From NCBI RefSeq assembly GCF_016125515.1, contig NZ_WGLO01000009.1, positions 1 to 64,000 of the forward strand: a stretch of 64,000 nucleotides of DNA. Reading direction: 5' to 3'. A model generated the notes under the pieces. That model was not told the origin of the DNA. It made no database searches and saw only the letters and a program-made list of their open reading frames with translations. Position 1 is the stretch's first letter. Every line of letters starts with the position of its first letter. The stretch comes from Hyphomonas sp. (GTDB lineage Bacteria; Pseudomonadota; Alphaproteobacteria; Caulobacterales; Hyphomonadaceae). This document shows, in pieces, positions 1 to 8,696 of the stretch. A program made the translations under genes and the position numbers.

Positions 1-137
1 AGAATAGCTCGGCGCAGAAGCCGAAATCGAAAAAGGAGAAGGCATCGTCTTGACCCGCAAATGAAACTCGAAAGATAGTCTAAAGGCGGGTCAGTTCTCG
101 ATGGAAACCCCGGGTCAGTTCTCAGCAGAAATCAACA
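1..137 (+). mobile_element. Right end of an IS21-like insertion sequence (partial)
   Basis: The 12-mer GGGTCAGTTCTC occurs twice (88-99 and 112-123), each copy followed by a short A-rich stretch, and the block ends in ATCAACA at 131-137. IS21-family ends carry spaced repeats of this kind and terminate in CA, so this looks like the right terminus. A lysine-rich reading frame that stops at 51-53 could be the tail of the transposase helper, but too little is present to assign it. The left part lies outside the window. From 138 to 337 I see no gene. Confidence 0.45.
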
Positions 138-337
138 GCCAGAAATCCTCCTTAAGCAATTTGGCCGATCTGTCTCATGGTCGCTGACGGGGAACACAAA
201 TCGCTAGGTGACGCCGCTCTTCTCGAATGGTGCGAGCTTCTCGCCGCCTGACACCTGCTTGTCCGCGAAAAACGGAGACTGGTTCGAGTTTGGCTGACAC
301 CACCGCCAGGCTGCGCCTTGGGTCTTGTTTCGCAAAA

Positions 338-1618
338 TCAGGCCGGGCGTTCGACGAGGCGGGCGACGCCGAGCAGTTTGCGTTCGCCGACGCGGAAGGC
401 GGCGAGGCCGCCGAAATAGAGGAAGTAGACCATCATGTTCGCCGATCCGGTGGTGTAGGATTCGGTGAAGCAGGAGGTCAGAATCACGAGGTAGAGCAGC
501 AGCAGCGTCGAGTTCGTGAGGTTGCCTTCCTTCAGCCAGAGCAGCGACGTGCGCAGGCCCGACCAGGTCATCGCCCAGAGGAAGGCAGCGAGGCCGACGA
601 AGCCGTAGTGGACGCGGATTTCCCAGAAGGCGCTGTGGAAGGATAGCTTCGTGCCGAAGGGTTTGGAATCGTTCTCGTTCAGCGTCTGCGCGAGACCCGT
701 CATCGGGTTCCAGAAGCCGTCGATGCCGACCCCGAACCAGGGATGCTCGGCCGAGACCCGCTCGGCGGCGTTCCAGATCGCGGTCCGGCCGGTGAAGGTG
801 GAATCTTTGCCCACGAGGGCGAAGAAGTCGTCCACGAGCGAGCTTCCGGGCATCGACAGGATGACCAAGAGAACAACCAGCACCATGGCAATGATCAGGG
901 CCAGTGCGACCGATCGCATGTGGCGCACTTTCGAGGCGCTGCCCCAGACGAGCTTGACGCCGATCAACACCGCCGAGCCGACGACGGCGAAGACAAGCGA
1001 GGTGGCCGATTCGGCGAGCAGCTGGAAGACGAAGGCGATCGGCACGAACAGGATGGCGATCAGCCGGGTGATGATGTGTTCTTCCTCGTTCAGGAAGGCG
1101 CCGAGCGAGAGCAGGATCACCAGCATCATGTGGAAGGCGAAGATGTTCTTCTGCGCATACGGTCCGCCTTCGGCATAAGTGCCGAAATAAGGGACCGAAT
1201 AGAGCACGCCCATCCAGCCAGCGAACATGGTGAGGCGCAGGAATTCGGACGCGCGCAGGCGCGAGGCCATCACGATCAGCATCGTCGGCGTCAGCATCAT
1301 CAGCGCCACCGATTTCGGCGCGTCGCCGGGATAGGGCGTCCAGAAGATCGAGAAGGCGGCGATGATCGGCAGCGGGAAAAGCGGCCAGGCCCGCGCGATC
1401 AGCGGCAGGGTTTCGCTGCGGTAGATCAACATCACCGACAGGATGCCCATGATGCAGAGATAGCGGATCGGCTGGAAGGCATCGATTGGCAGGAAAATGG
1501 AGAACAGCCAGATCGTGTACAGCGCCTGTTCCCACAGCGGCGCTTTGCGCGCGTCTTCGTACACGTTCACCGGGATCACGCGCGGCGTGGAAAACAGACC
1601 TGGATGGGACACTGACAC
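338..1618 (-). CDS. O-antigen ligase family membrane protein
   Basis: The product is a 426-residue polytopic inner-membrane protein with about ten hydrophobic segments and a longer periplasmic loop in the second half, which is the layout of the Wzy_C/WaaL/ExoQ superfamily. Such proteins join or polymerise glycan chains on lipid carriers, as in O-antigen ligation or exopolysaccharide polymerisation. I chose the GTG at 1616-1618 because a GGAGT sits about nine bases upstream; a longer in-frame reading to 1732 adds a poorly hydrophobic, Arg/Pro-rich leader that looks non-coding. No other glycan genes are nearby, so ligase and polymerase cannot be separated. The gene is divergent from trpF. Confidence 0.75.
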   Translation of the reverse strand: MSVSHPGLFSTPRVIPVNVYEDARKAPLWEQALYTIWLFSIFLPIDAFQPIRYLCIMGILSVMLIYRSETLPLIARAWPLFPLPIIAAFSIFWTPYPGDAPKSVALMMLTPTMLIVMASRLRASEFLRLTMFAGWMGVLYSVPYFGTYAEGGPYAQKNIFAFHMMLVILLSLGAFLNEEEHIITRLIAILFVPIAFVFQLLAESATSLVFAVVGSAVLIGVKLVWGSASKVRHMRSVALALIIAMVLVVLLVILSMPGSSLVDDFFALVGKDSTFTGRTAIWNAAERVSAEHPWFGVGIDGFWNPMTGLAQTLNENDSKPFGTKLSFHSAFWEIRVHYGFVGLAAFLWAMTWSGLRTSLLWLKEGNLTNSTLLLLYLVILTSCFTESYTTGSANMMVYFLYFGGLAAFRVGERKLLGVARLVERPA

Positions 1619-1860
1619 GATTTCTGAACTCCGGCGGCCTCGCCCGGGCTTGCAAGCTCTATGCCCGGACGGGCACGGCCAGGCCAGGATGACGGGACGG
1701 GGGCAGCCTAACCCGGCGATGGTTAAGGGCAAGGATAGGCCGCGGCCGATATTGGGACAAGCGCCGGGGGCAGGTCTTGGCGCGACGGCCGCGCAAATCC
1801 GGGCACCCTGTTGGTTTACGCCTATTCCGCTGCCGCGTCATTTCGGGTAGGCCCGCCGGC

Positions 1861-2487
1861 ATGGTTATGGTGAAGATCTGCGGCCTCCGGGATCCGGACA
1901 TGGTGGCGTTTGCCGCCCGAAGCGGTGCGGACTGGATCGGCTTCATGTTCACGCCGAGCCCGCGGGAAGTGACGCTGGCGGCCGCTGCGACACTGCTCCT
2001 GTCGGTCGGCAGCGCGGTGCCGGTGGGCGTGATGGTGAACCCGTCGGATGACGAAGCGCGCGCCGTGACCGGCCTCGGCATCCGGGTGCTGCAGCTGCAT
2101 GGCACCGAAACGCCCGGCCGGGTGGCCGAGCTGAAAGCGCTGACCGGGGCTGACGTGTGGAAGGCGGTCGGGGTGCGCGAGGCCGCCGACCTTGCCCATG
2201 CGGCCCGGTTCACGGGGGCCGACCGCTTGCTCATCGACGCTAAACCGCCGGAAGGCACGGCAATTGCCGGCGGGCATGGCGCCGCCTTCGATTGGACGCT
2301 CCTGAAGGGCTGGACCCCGCCCCGGCCCTGGCTGCTGGCCGGCGGCCTCACCCCTGAAAATGTCGCAGCGGCCCTCCTTGAAACCGGCGCCGGCGCCGTA
2401 GATGTGTCCTCTGGTGTTGAGCGAAGCCGGGGGCTAAAGGACAAGGACCTCGTCCGGGCCTTCCTGCACGCGGCAAAAGGACAGTAA
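1861..2487 (+). CDS. trpF: Phosphoribosylanthranilate isomerase
   Basis: TrpF catalyses the Amadori rearrangement of phosphoribosylanthranilate to CdRP in tryptophan biosynthesis. The 208-residue product begins MVMVKICGL, which carries the family's general-base cysteine in the KICG motif. The general-acid aspartate is in LLIDAKPP near residue 128, and the phosphate-binding GGLTPENV segment lies near the C-terminus, as expected for this (beta/alpha)8 barrel. Start ATG 1861 was chosen over upstream in-frame codons because homology begins there; ATG 1867 is also possible. It is the first gene of trpF-trpB-...-trpA, five bases before trpB. Confidence 0.95.
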   Translation: MVMVKICGLRDPDMVAFAARSGADWIGFMFTPSPREVTLAAAATLLLSVGSAVPVGVMVNPSDDEARAVTGLGIRVLQLHGTETPGRVAELKALTGADVWKAVGVREAADLAHAARFTGADRLLIDAKPPEGTAIAGGHGAAFDWTLLKGWTPPRPWLLAGGLTPENVAAALLETGAGAVDVSSGVERSRGLKDKDLVRAFLHAAKGQ

Positions 2488-2492
2488 TTCCA

Positions 2493-3704
2493 ATGGATCT
2501 GCGTAATACCTGGGACAAATGGCCGGACGCAAACGGCCGGTTCGGCGAGTTTGGTGGACGCTATGTCGCCGAAACGCTGATGCCCCTCGTGCTGGAGTTG
2601 GAAGCGGAATACCGCAAGGCGAAGCAAGACCCCGCTTTCGCCGCCGAGATGCAGGACCTGTGGACCCATTATGTCGGCCGGCCCTCGCCGCTCTATTTTG
2701 CCGAGCGCCTGACCGAACATTTCGGCGGGGCGAAGATCTATTTCAAACGCGACGAGCTCAATCACACCGGCGCGCACAAGATCAACAATTGCCTCGGCCA
2801 GGTTCTGCTGGCGCGGCGGATGGGCAAGAAGCGCATCATTGCGGAAACCGGCGCCGGCCAGCACGGCGTGGCGACGGCGACGATTTGCGCCCGCTTCGGC
2901 CTCGAATGCGTCGTCTTCATGGGTGAGACCGATGTCGAGCGACAGAAGCCGAACGTGTTCCGCATGCGCCTGCTCGGCGCGAAGATCATTCCGGTCTCTT
3001 CCGGCACGGGCACGCTGAAGGACGCGATGAACGAGGCGCTGCGGGATTGGGTGACCAATGTCGAGACGACCTTCTACTGTATCGGCACGGCGGCGGGCCC
3101 TCATCCGTACCCGGAAATCGTGCGCGACTTCCAATCGGTCATCGGCACGGAAGCGCGCGCGCAGATTCTCGAGCGGGAAGGGCGCCTGCCGGACGCTGTG
3201 ATGGCCTGCATCGGCGGCGGGTCCAACGCCATAGGCCTGTTCCACCCCTTCATTGACGACGAAACCGTGCGCCTGATCGGGGTCGAAGCGGCCGGACACG
3301 GTATCGAGACCGGCCTGCATGCGGCGGCGCTGAACGGCGGCAAGCCCGGCATCCTGCATGGCAACCGAACCTATCTCCTGCAGACCGATGACGGCCAGAT
3401 CATCGATGCCCACTCTATTTCGGCGGGGCTCGACTATCCCGGCATCGGTCCGGAGCACGCCTTCCTGCGCGACATGGGCCGGGCCGAATACCTGTCGTGC
3501 ACGGACGATGAGGCGCTCGCCGCCTTCCAGCTCTGTACGCGCCTCGAAGGCATCATCCCGGCGCTGGAACCAGCGCATGCGCTGGCACGCGTCGGCGAAG
3601 TGGCCAAGGAACTCGGGCCCAAGGGTCTGATGATCCTCAACATGTGCGGCCGGGGCGACAAGGACGTCTTCTCCGTGGCCAAGGCGCTGGGAGTGGAGAT
3701 GTGA
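2493..3704 (+). CDS. trpB: Tryptophan synthase beta subunit
   Basis: TrpB condenses indole with serine using PLP and forms an alpha2-beta2 complex with TrpA. The 403-residue length is typical. The PLP-binding lysine is in HTGAHKINN, the phosphate-binding loop is GGGSNAIG, and the ETGAGQHG segment that activates the aminoacrylate is present. The gene starts five bases after trpF and its ATGTGA end overlaps the GTG of the next gene. Unusually, two unrelated short genes separate it from trpA. Confidence 0.98.
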   Translation: MDLRNTWDKWPDANGRFGEFGGRYVAETLMPLVLELEAEYRKAKQDPAFAAEMQDLWTHYVGRPSPLYFAERLTEHFGGAKIYFKRDELNHTGAHKINNCLGQVLLARRMGKKRIIAETGAGQHGVATATICARFGLECVVFMGETDVERQKPNVFRMRLLGAKIIPVSSGTGTLKDAMNEALRDWVTNVETTFYCIGTAAGPHPYPEIVRDFQSVIGTEARAQILEREGRLPDAVMACIGGGSNAIGLFHPFIDDETVRLIGVEAAGHGIETGLHAAALNGGKPGILHGNRTYLLQTDDGQIIDAHSISAGLDYPGIGPEHAFLRDMGRAEYLSCTDDEALAAFQLCTRLEGIIPALEPAHALARVGEVAKELGPKGLMILNMCGRGDKDVFSVAKALGVEM

Positions 3705-4075
3705 GAGGCTTCGCTGCGCCCCTCCTGTTGACCGCGCTCGCGGGCTGCGTGCCGACGACGAAATACGCGTATGCGCCGGTGACGCGCGAGAATTTCGACG
3801 CTGCCCGCAAGGGCGACGCCATTCCTCTGGTCGCGCAATCAACGGCGCTCTGCTTTGCCGATGGCCGCACGGCGCTGGTGCGTGATGCGGAATGGACCGA
3901 GACCGGAATCTGCGGCCAGGCGCGTGCGCCGGTAGGCGGCGATGACGGTATGGAATGCTATGGCTGGGACGCGCTGGCCGGTATCGGCATTCCGTATGCG
4001 GGCCGCTCCACTTCGGTTGTGCCGATGGCGGCATTCAAGCTGGGAACCTGCGATCCGGAGGCGTTGACGCAATGA
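3701..4075 (+). CDS. Small lipoprotein inside the trp operon
   Basis: This is a 124-residue protein of unknown function. A GTG start at 3701 overlaps the trpB stop and is preceded by GGAG. The N-terminus is a short hydrophobic signal ending in a lipobox (LTALAGC), so it is probably lipidated and exported. The mature part contains four cysteines (in ALCFAD, GICGQ, MECYGW and GTCDPE), which could form disulfides in the periplasm. It overlaps cutA by ATGA, so all of trpB, this gene and cutA are probably translationally coupled. I do not recognise the family. Confidence 0.7.
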   Translation: MRGFAAPLLLTALAGCVPTTKYAYAPVTRENFDAARKGDAIPLVAQSTALCFADGRTALVRDAEWTETGICGQARAPVGGDDGMECYGWDALAGIGIPYAGRSTSVVPMAAFKLGTCDPEALTQ

Positions 4076-4392
4076 CCAAACTTCTTCTGCTTCGCATCAC
4101 CTGTCCCTCCCGCCGCGTGGCGGAGGATATCGCCGACACGTCCATCGAGACGCGCCTTGCGGCCTGCGCCAATATCGAAGGCCCGGTCACCTCGTCCTAT
4201 CGCTGGAAGGGCGTGATCGAGCAGTCGTTCGAGTTCATCCTCTGGCTCAAGGCGCCGGAGGCGAACTGGAGCAAACTCGAAACGTTGGTGCGCAAGCATC
4301 ACCCCTATGACGTGCCCGCGATTGTCGCCATGCCGCTGACGCATGTCACCGACGACTACGCCGCCTGGGCCGCTCAGAACACGGAAAGCTAG
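4072..4392 (+). CDS. cutA: Divalent-cation tolerance protein CutA
   Basis: This 106-residue protein belongs to the trimeric, PII-like CutA1 family, historically linked to copper tolerance although its biochemical role remains unclear. The family signature is visible in ACANIEGPVTSSYRWKG followed by LWLKA, and the terminal HPYDVPAIVAMP segment is highly characteristic. The ATG overlaps the preceding stop and trpA begins at the very next base after its TAG. Its place between trpB and trpA suggests it simply rides on the trp transcript. Confidence 0.93.
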   Translation: MTKLLLLRITCPSRRVAEDIADTSIETRLAACANIEGPVTSSYRWKGVIEQSFEFILWLKAPEANWSKLETLVRKHHPYDVPAIVAMPLTHVTDDYAAWAAQNTES

Positions 4393-5220
4393 ATGGGCCG
4401 TACACGGATTGAAGCCGCCTTTGCGAAGGCGCGCGGCGAACATCGCGCCGTGCTGGTCACCTACCTGATGGCTGGCGACCCCGACCTTGAGACGAGCTAT
4501 CAGGCGCTGTGCGCGCTGCGCGACAATGGCGCGGACCTGATCGAGCTGGGCGCGCCCTTCACCGACCCGATGGCCGATGGCGCAGCGATCCAGAAGGCGG
4601 GCCTGCGCTCGCTGGCGGCGGGCACGAAACTGTCGGACGTGATCGCGCTGGCCGCCCGGTTCCGGCAGGACGACCAGACCACGCCGCTGATCCTGATGGG
4701 CTATGCCAACCCGGTCCATTCCATGGGCTATGACGTATTCGCCCAAAAGGCCGCCGCCGCCGGAATCGACGGCTCCATCATCGTCGACCTGCCGCCCGAG
4801 GAAGATGCGCCCTTGCGCGAAGTCTATGCCCGGCACGGCCTGTCCGTGATCCGGCTGGCCACGCCGACGACCGACGAGTCCCGCGCCGCCAAGGTGGCCG
4901 AAGGAGCCTCGGGATTCATCTATTTCGTCGCGGTAACCGGCGTTACAGGCGCTGGAAGCGCGGATCCTGCGGCGATTGCAGGGAAAGTGGCCATGGTAAA
5001 AAAAGTGTCCGGATTGCCGGTTTGTGTCGGATTCGGTGTAAAAAGTGGTGCACAGGCTGCGGAAATGGCTAAAATCGCAGACGGGGTGGTCGTTGGTTCG
5101 GCTTTTGTGGAAAAGGCGGGCGATGCACAGGCAAGTGGCAGGTTCGGCGACGCACCCCCGGCAATGGGCAGCCTTGCGCGGGAACTGCAGGGTGCAATCG
5201 CCTCGGTCCGCAAAAGCTGA
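4393..5220 (+). CDS. trpA: Tryptophan synthase alpha subunit
   Basis: TrpA cleaves indole-3-glycerol phosphate to indole, which is channelled to TrpB. The 275-residue barrel has the catalytic glutamate in IELGAPF and the catalytic aspartate in TDPMADGAAIQ. The flexible loop and the GFGVKSG phosphate-binding strand are present near the C-terminus. It directly abuts cutA without a spacer. The end of the gene (about 4960-5160) is locally richer in A/T than its surroundings, but the reading frame and motifs are intact. Confidence 0.97.
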   Translation: MGRTRIEAAFAKARGEHRAVLVTYLMAGDPDLETSYQALCALRDNGADLIELGAPFTDPMADGAAIQKAGLRSLAAGTKLSDVIALAARFRQDDQTTPLILMGYANPVHSMGYDVFAQKAAAAGIDGSIIVDLPPEEDAPLREVYARHGLSVIRLATPTTDESRAAKVAEGASGFIYFVAVTGVTGAGSADPAAIAGKVAMVKKVSGLPVCVGFGVKSGAQAAEMAKIADGVVVGSAFVEKAGDAQASGRFGDAPPAMGSLARELQGAIASVRKS

Positions 5221-5250
5221 TTTGACTGCGATTTCAGGAGAGTTCGTCCC

Positions 5251-6231
5251 ATGAACTGGATCAACAAGGTCACCCCGCCCGGTCTCAAGACCATGATGCA
5301 GAAGAAGGACACCCCGGATGACCTCTGGGTAAAGTGTCCGGCCTCCGGCGAGCTGATCTACAAGAGCGACCTGGAAGCGACCTGGAATGTCACGCCGGCC
5401 GGGGCGCACCTGCGCATCTCGCCGCGCACCCGTTTCCGCCTCCTGTTCGATGATGAGCGCTGGGAGCCGATCGCCCTGCCGCCGGTCGTGATGGACCCGC
5501 TGAAGTTCAAGGACGACAAGCCCTATCCCGCGCGCCTCAAGGCCGCTCGGTCCAAGGTCGCGGCCCGCGACCTCAAGGAAACCGAAGAGGGCGGGGCGCC
5601 GCTCCTGCAGGAAGACTGCATGGTCGCCGCCTATGGCAAGATCGGCGGCGTGCCCGCCGTGATCCTGGTTCAGGATTTCGATTTCATGGGCGGCTCGCTC
5701 GGCATGGCGGCCGGAGAGGCCTTCATCACGGCGGCGCAACTGGCGCTCGCCCGCAAGTCGGCTTTCGTGGTCTGCACCGCGTCCGGCGGCGCGCGCATGC
5801 AGGAAGGCACGCTCAGCCTGATGCAGATGCCGCGCACCACGCTGGCGATCAACGACCTTGCCGATGCCAAGCTTCCCTATGTCGTCGTCCTGACAGACCC
5901 GACCTCGGGCGGCGTGTCGGCCTCCTACGCCATGCTTGGCGACGTGCACATTGCCGAGCCGGGCGCAATGATCGCCTTCTCGGGGCCGCGCGTGATCGAG
6001 CAGACCATCCGGGAGAGCCTGCCCAAAGGCTTCCAGCGTTCGGAATTCCTGCGCGAGAAGGGCCAGGTCGATATCGTCTGTGACCGGAGGAAACTGAAGG
6101 CAACGCTGTCGCGTGTCCTTTCTCACCTCCTGCCGATGTCGCGCCGCCGGGATGATCGTTCCAGCGTCACGCTCACGGCGCCGAAAACGCATGCCGAGAA
6201 GCCGCCCCAGCCGAGGGGCGCTGCTGATTGA
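5251..6231 (+). CDS. accD: Acetyl-CoA carboxylase carboxyltransferase subunit beta
   Basis: AccD together with AccA transfers the carboxyl group from biotin to acetyl-CoA, making malonyl-CoA for fatty acid synthesis. The 326-residue protein has the crotonase-fold core with SGGARMQEG and DPTSGGVSASYAMLGD. The N-terminal zinc ribbon found in E. coli is degenerate: Cys29 remains in VKCPAS, but Ser32, Thr48 and Gly51 occupy the other three ligand positions. I recall similar loss in other alphaproteobacteria. It lies 30 bases after trpA and overlaps folC by TTGA. accD-folC linkage is common. Confidence 0.96.
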   Translation: MNWINKVTPPGLKTMMQKKDTPDDLWVKCPASGELIYKSDLEATWNVTPAGAHLRISPRTRFRLLFDDERWEPIALPPVVMDPLKFKDDKPYPARLKAARSKVAARDLKETEEGGAPLLQEDCMVAAYGKIGGVPAVILVQDFDFMGGSLGMAAGEAFITAAQLALARKSAFVVCTASGGARMQEGTLSLMQMPRTTLAINDLADAKLPYVVVLTDPTSGGVSASYAMLGDVHIAEPGAMIAFSGPRVIEQTIRESLPKGFQRSEFLREKGQVDIVCDRRKLKATLSRVLSHLLPMSRRRDDRSSVTLTAPKTHAEKPPQPRGAAD

Positions 6232-7481
6232 ACGGTAACAGTCCGGCGCTCGATGCGGCGCTGAAGCGCTTCGAGGGTCTTTATCCAGACGTCATCGAGC
6301 TGTCGCTCGGGCGCATCCTGCGTGCGCTCGAACGCCTCGGCAATCCGCATCTCAATTTGCCGCCGGTGATCCACGTCGCCGGCACGAACGGCAAGGGCTC
6401 TACCTCCGCATTCATGCGCGCCATGGCCGAAGCGGCCGGCCTGTCCGTGCACGTTTTCACCTCGCCCCATCTCGTCCGTTTCAACGAACGGATCCGGCTT
6501 GCGGGCAAGCTGGTCGACGATGCGCGCCTCATCGCCTGGCTCGACCGCACGTTCGAGGCCATCGGCGACGGGGAGATCACGCATTTCGAGGCGACCACCG
6601 CAGCCGCCTTTCTCGCCTTCTCCGAAGTGCCGGCCGATGTGCTGATCCTCGAAGTGGGTCTCGGCGGGCGCTATGATGCGACCAATGTGATCGAGGCGCC
6701 GGCCCTGTCGGTGATCACGCCGGTGGATTTCGACCACAAGGCCTTCCTCGGGTCGGACCTGCGCTCCATCGCGGGCGAGAAAGCCGGCATCATCAAGCCG
6801 GGCCGCCCGGCGCTGACCGCCATCCAGCGCAAGGTGTGCGACGAGGTGATCGCGAAAAAGGCTGGCACCGAGGGCGCGCCGCTCTACCGGCTGAAGGCCC
6901 ATTTCATCGACGCGATGCCGCCTGACCTGTCGCTGATCGGCGAACACCAGCGCGCGAACGCGGCGCTCGCGGCCATGGCGATGCAGCTGTTCGGCAATTC
7001 CGTCCGTATACCGCAGGATGCCATCTTCCAGGGCGCGCGCACGGCGGTCTGGCCCGCGCGTATGCAGCGGCTGAAGCCCGGCCCGGTCACCGCCATGGCA
7101 GAAGGCTGCGAAGTCTGGCTTGACGGCGGTCACAATCCGCATGCGGCCCGTGCGATTGCGCGCCACCTGAAACAGCTCGGCGGCAAGACCGCGCTCGTCA
7201 CCGCCATGCTCGCCAGCAAGGATTCGGTCGGCTTCTTCATGCCGTTCCGCCACCTGAAGCCACCGGTCTTCACCCTGCCGAACGCGCCCGGCCATCTTGG
7301 CGCCGAGCCGATCCAGCTCGCCGATGCCGCGCTGACCGCCGGCCTCACCGCCACCGCCTGCGACAGCCTCGCCGGCGCCCTGCGCGCCGCCGCCGCAAGC
7401 GGCGCCGATCGCATCCTCATCTGCGGCTCCCTCTACCTCGCCGGCCTCGTCCTCCGCGAAAACAATGAGGCGCCGGAGTAG
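6228..7481 (+). CDS. folC: Bifunctional folylpolyglutamate/dihydrofolate synthase
   Basis: FolC adds glutamate to dihydropteroate and to folates, using ATP. The 417-residue protein has the Mur-ligase-type P-loop GTNGKGSTSAF near residue 50, the substrate-loop TSPHLVRFNER and the C-terminal domain starting near WLDGGHNPHA. The start is a TTG at 6228 whose last two bases overlap the accD TGA; no better start is seen. It is the last gene of the trp-accD-folC run, with a convergent small gene four bases after its stop. Confidence 0.95.
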   Translation: MNGNSPALDAALKRFEGLYPDVIELSLGRILRALERLGNPHLNLPPVIHVAGTNGKGSTSAFMRAMAEAAGLSVHVFTSPHLVRFNERIRLAGKLVDDARLIAWLDRTFEAIGDGEITHFEATTAAAFLAFSEVPADVLILEVGLGGRYDATNVIEAPALSVITPVDFDHKAFLGSDLRSIAGEKAGIIKPGRPALTAIQRKVCDEVIAKKAGTEGAPLYRLKAHFIDAMPPDLSLIGEHQRANAALAAMAMQLFGNSVRIPQDAIFQGARTAVWPARMQRLKPGPVTAMAEGCEVWLDGGHNPHAARAIARHLKQLGGKTALVTAMLASKDSVGFFMPFRHLKPPVFTLPNAPGHLGAEPIQLADAALTAGLTATACDSLAGALRAAAASGADRILICGSLYLAGLVLRENNEAPE

Positions 7482-7484
7482 GCC

Positions 7485-7652
7485 TCACCCGTCCTCAACC
7501 CCCACATCCTTCAGCAGGTGCGGCGGAATACGGGTGCGTAGCTGCGCCTTGGCGCGGCGGGTGTGGTCGGCGATGTCCTTGGCGGCGCTTTTACGGGCGG
7601 GAAAGCGCCAAACCCGTCTGGCGGCGCGCGCCAGTCGAGAAATCATGTTCAT
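7485..7652 (-). CDS. Small basic protein, DUF1127-like C-terminus
   Basis: This 55-residue ORF begins MNMISRL and is rich in arginine and lysine. It ends RIPPHLLKDVGVEDG, which resembles the C-terminal L..DIG(L/V) signature of DUF1127-like small proteins of alphaproteobacteria. An AAGG lies about seven bases upstream of the ATG at 7652. It converges on folC. A second ORF of 33 codons (7591-7692, minus) overlaps it in another frame and has a stronger AAGGAG site, so which frame is translated, or both, is uncertain. Confidence 0.5.
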   Translation of the reverse strand: MNMISRLARAARRVWRFPARKSAAKDIADHTRRAKAQLRTRIPPHLLKDVGVEDG

Positions 7653-7852
7653 GTGAACCTTGAAGCTGGATGTGGAGACGGGGCAGGGGCATGACGGTCT
7701 CCTTTCCGGGCTTCGGGCCGCTGAGCTGCGGCGGGTTCGGATAGAATCCGACTACTACAGTTTTGCTGGATGTAAAGGTTCGGGCTTTCCTGGAGGGCTC
7801 ACTCGGTCCGGAAATTGGAAAACCCATTCCAAAATACGCGCCAAATTGACCC

Positions 7853-7866
7853 TGACGTAAGCGTCA
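7853..7866. promoter_or_regulatory. Palindromic operator candidate upstream of etfBA
   Basis: TGACG-TAAG-CGTCA is a perfect 5-bp-arm palindrome 84 bases before the etfB start, just after a TTGACC. It resembles the TTGACG-N4-CGTCAA/TTTACG-N4-CGTAAA sites ascribed to the MerR-family LiuR regulators of branched-chain acyl-CoA catabolism, whose regulons can include etf genes. The match in half-site and spacing is seen directly; assignment to LiuR is inference. Confidence 0.4.
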
Positions 7867-7949
7867 AGCCTTGCGCGCGAGGCCCCGCAACGGTAGGGAC
7901 GGCGCACTTTTGAAGTTCCACAACCATAAACCAGCCTGGGAGCGCCCGC

Positions 7950-8696
7950 ATGAAGGTTCTCGTGCCCGTCAAGCGCGTCATCGATTACAACGTCAAAGTC
8001 CGTGTGAAACCGGACCAGACCGGAGTCGATCTCGCCAACGTCAAGATGTCGATGAACCCCTTCGACGAGATTTCGGTCGAAGAGGCGGTACGCATGAAGG
8101 AAGCCGGCACGGCGACCGAAGTGATCGCGGTCTCCATCGGCCCGCAACAGGCGCAGGAAACCATCCGCACCGCGCTCGCCATGGGCGCCGATCGCGGCAT
8201 CCTCATCAAGACCGACGCCGCCGCTGAGCCGCTCGCGGTCGCCAAGCTTCTGGCCAAGGTCGTCGCCGACGAGAAGCCGGACCTCGTGCTCCTCGGCAAG
8301 CAGGCCATCGACGACGATTCCAACCAGACCGGCCAGATGCTGGCCGCGCTGCTGGACTGGCCGCAAGGCACCTTCGCCTACAAGATCGAGAAAGACGGCG
8401 ACGCGCTGAAAGTCACCCGCGAAGTCGATGGCGGCCTGCAGACCGTGAAGCTCACGCTGCCGGCCATCGTCACGGTCGACCTGCGCCTCAACGAGCCGCG
8501 CTATGCTTCGCTGCCGAACATCATGAAGGCCAAGAAGAAAGAAATCGCCGAGAAGTCGCCGGAAGATTATGGCGTCGACATCTCGCCGCGCCTTTCGGTG
8601 GTGAAAGTCACCGAGCCGGCCGTGCGCAGCGCCGGCATCAAGGTTGAAGATGTGGCCACGCTGGTCTCGAAACTCAAAACTGCAGGAGCGATCTGA
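7950..8696 (+). CDS. etfB: Electron transfer flavoprotein subunit beta
   Basis: EtfB forms a heterodimer with EtfA and passes electrons from acyl-CoA dehydrogenases to ETF-ubiquinone oxidoreductase. The 248-residue product starts [14 protein letters not shown], the standard opening of the family, and contains the AMP-binding region around [17 protein letters not shown]. The conserved recognition-loop region [13 protein letters not shown] is present near residue 190. A purine-rich GGGAG lies before the ATG. The stop overlaps the etfA start by one base (TGATG), so the subunits are translationally coupled. Confidence 0.97.
   Translation: MKVLVPVKRVIDYNVKVRVKPDQTGVDLANVKMSMNPFDEISVEEAVRMKEAGTATEVIAVSIGPQQAQETIRTALAMGADRGILIKTDAAAEPLAVAKLLAKVVADEKPDLVLLGKQAIDDDSNQTGQMLAALLDWPQGTFAYKIEKDGDALKVTREVDGGLQTVKLTLPAIVTVDLRLNEPRYASLPNIMKAKKKEIAEKSPEDYGVDISPRLSVVKVTEPAVRSAGIKVEDVATLVSKLKTAGAI

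Noticed and set aside
1659-4034. Very long open frame on the minus strand opposite trpF-trpB (and a similar one at 3958-6192)
   Set aside because: Composition is rich in Arg, His, Pro and Ala with no motif, and it lies opposite genes with clear motifs. Such open frames arise from high GC at third codon positions.
7660-7860. Plus-strand frame of 66 codons between the small basic gene and etfB
   Set aside because: It has no ribosome-binding site or motif and runs through the putative operator and promoter region of etfBA.
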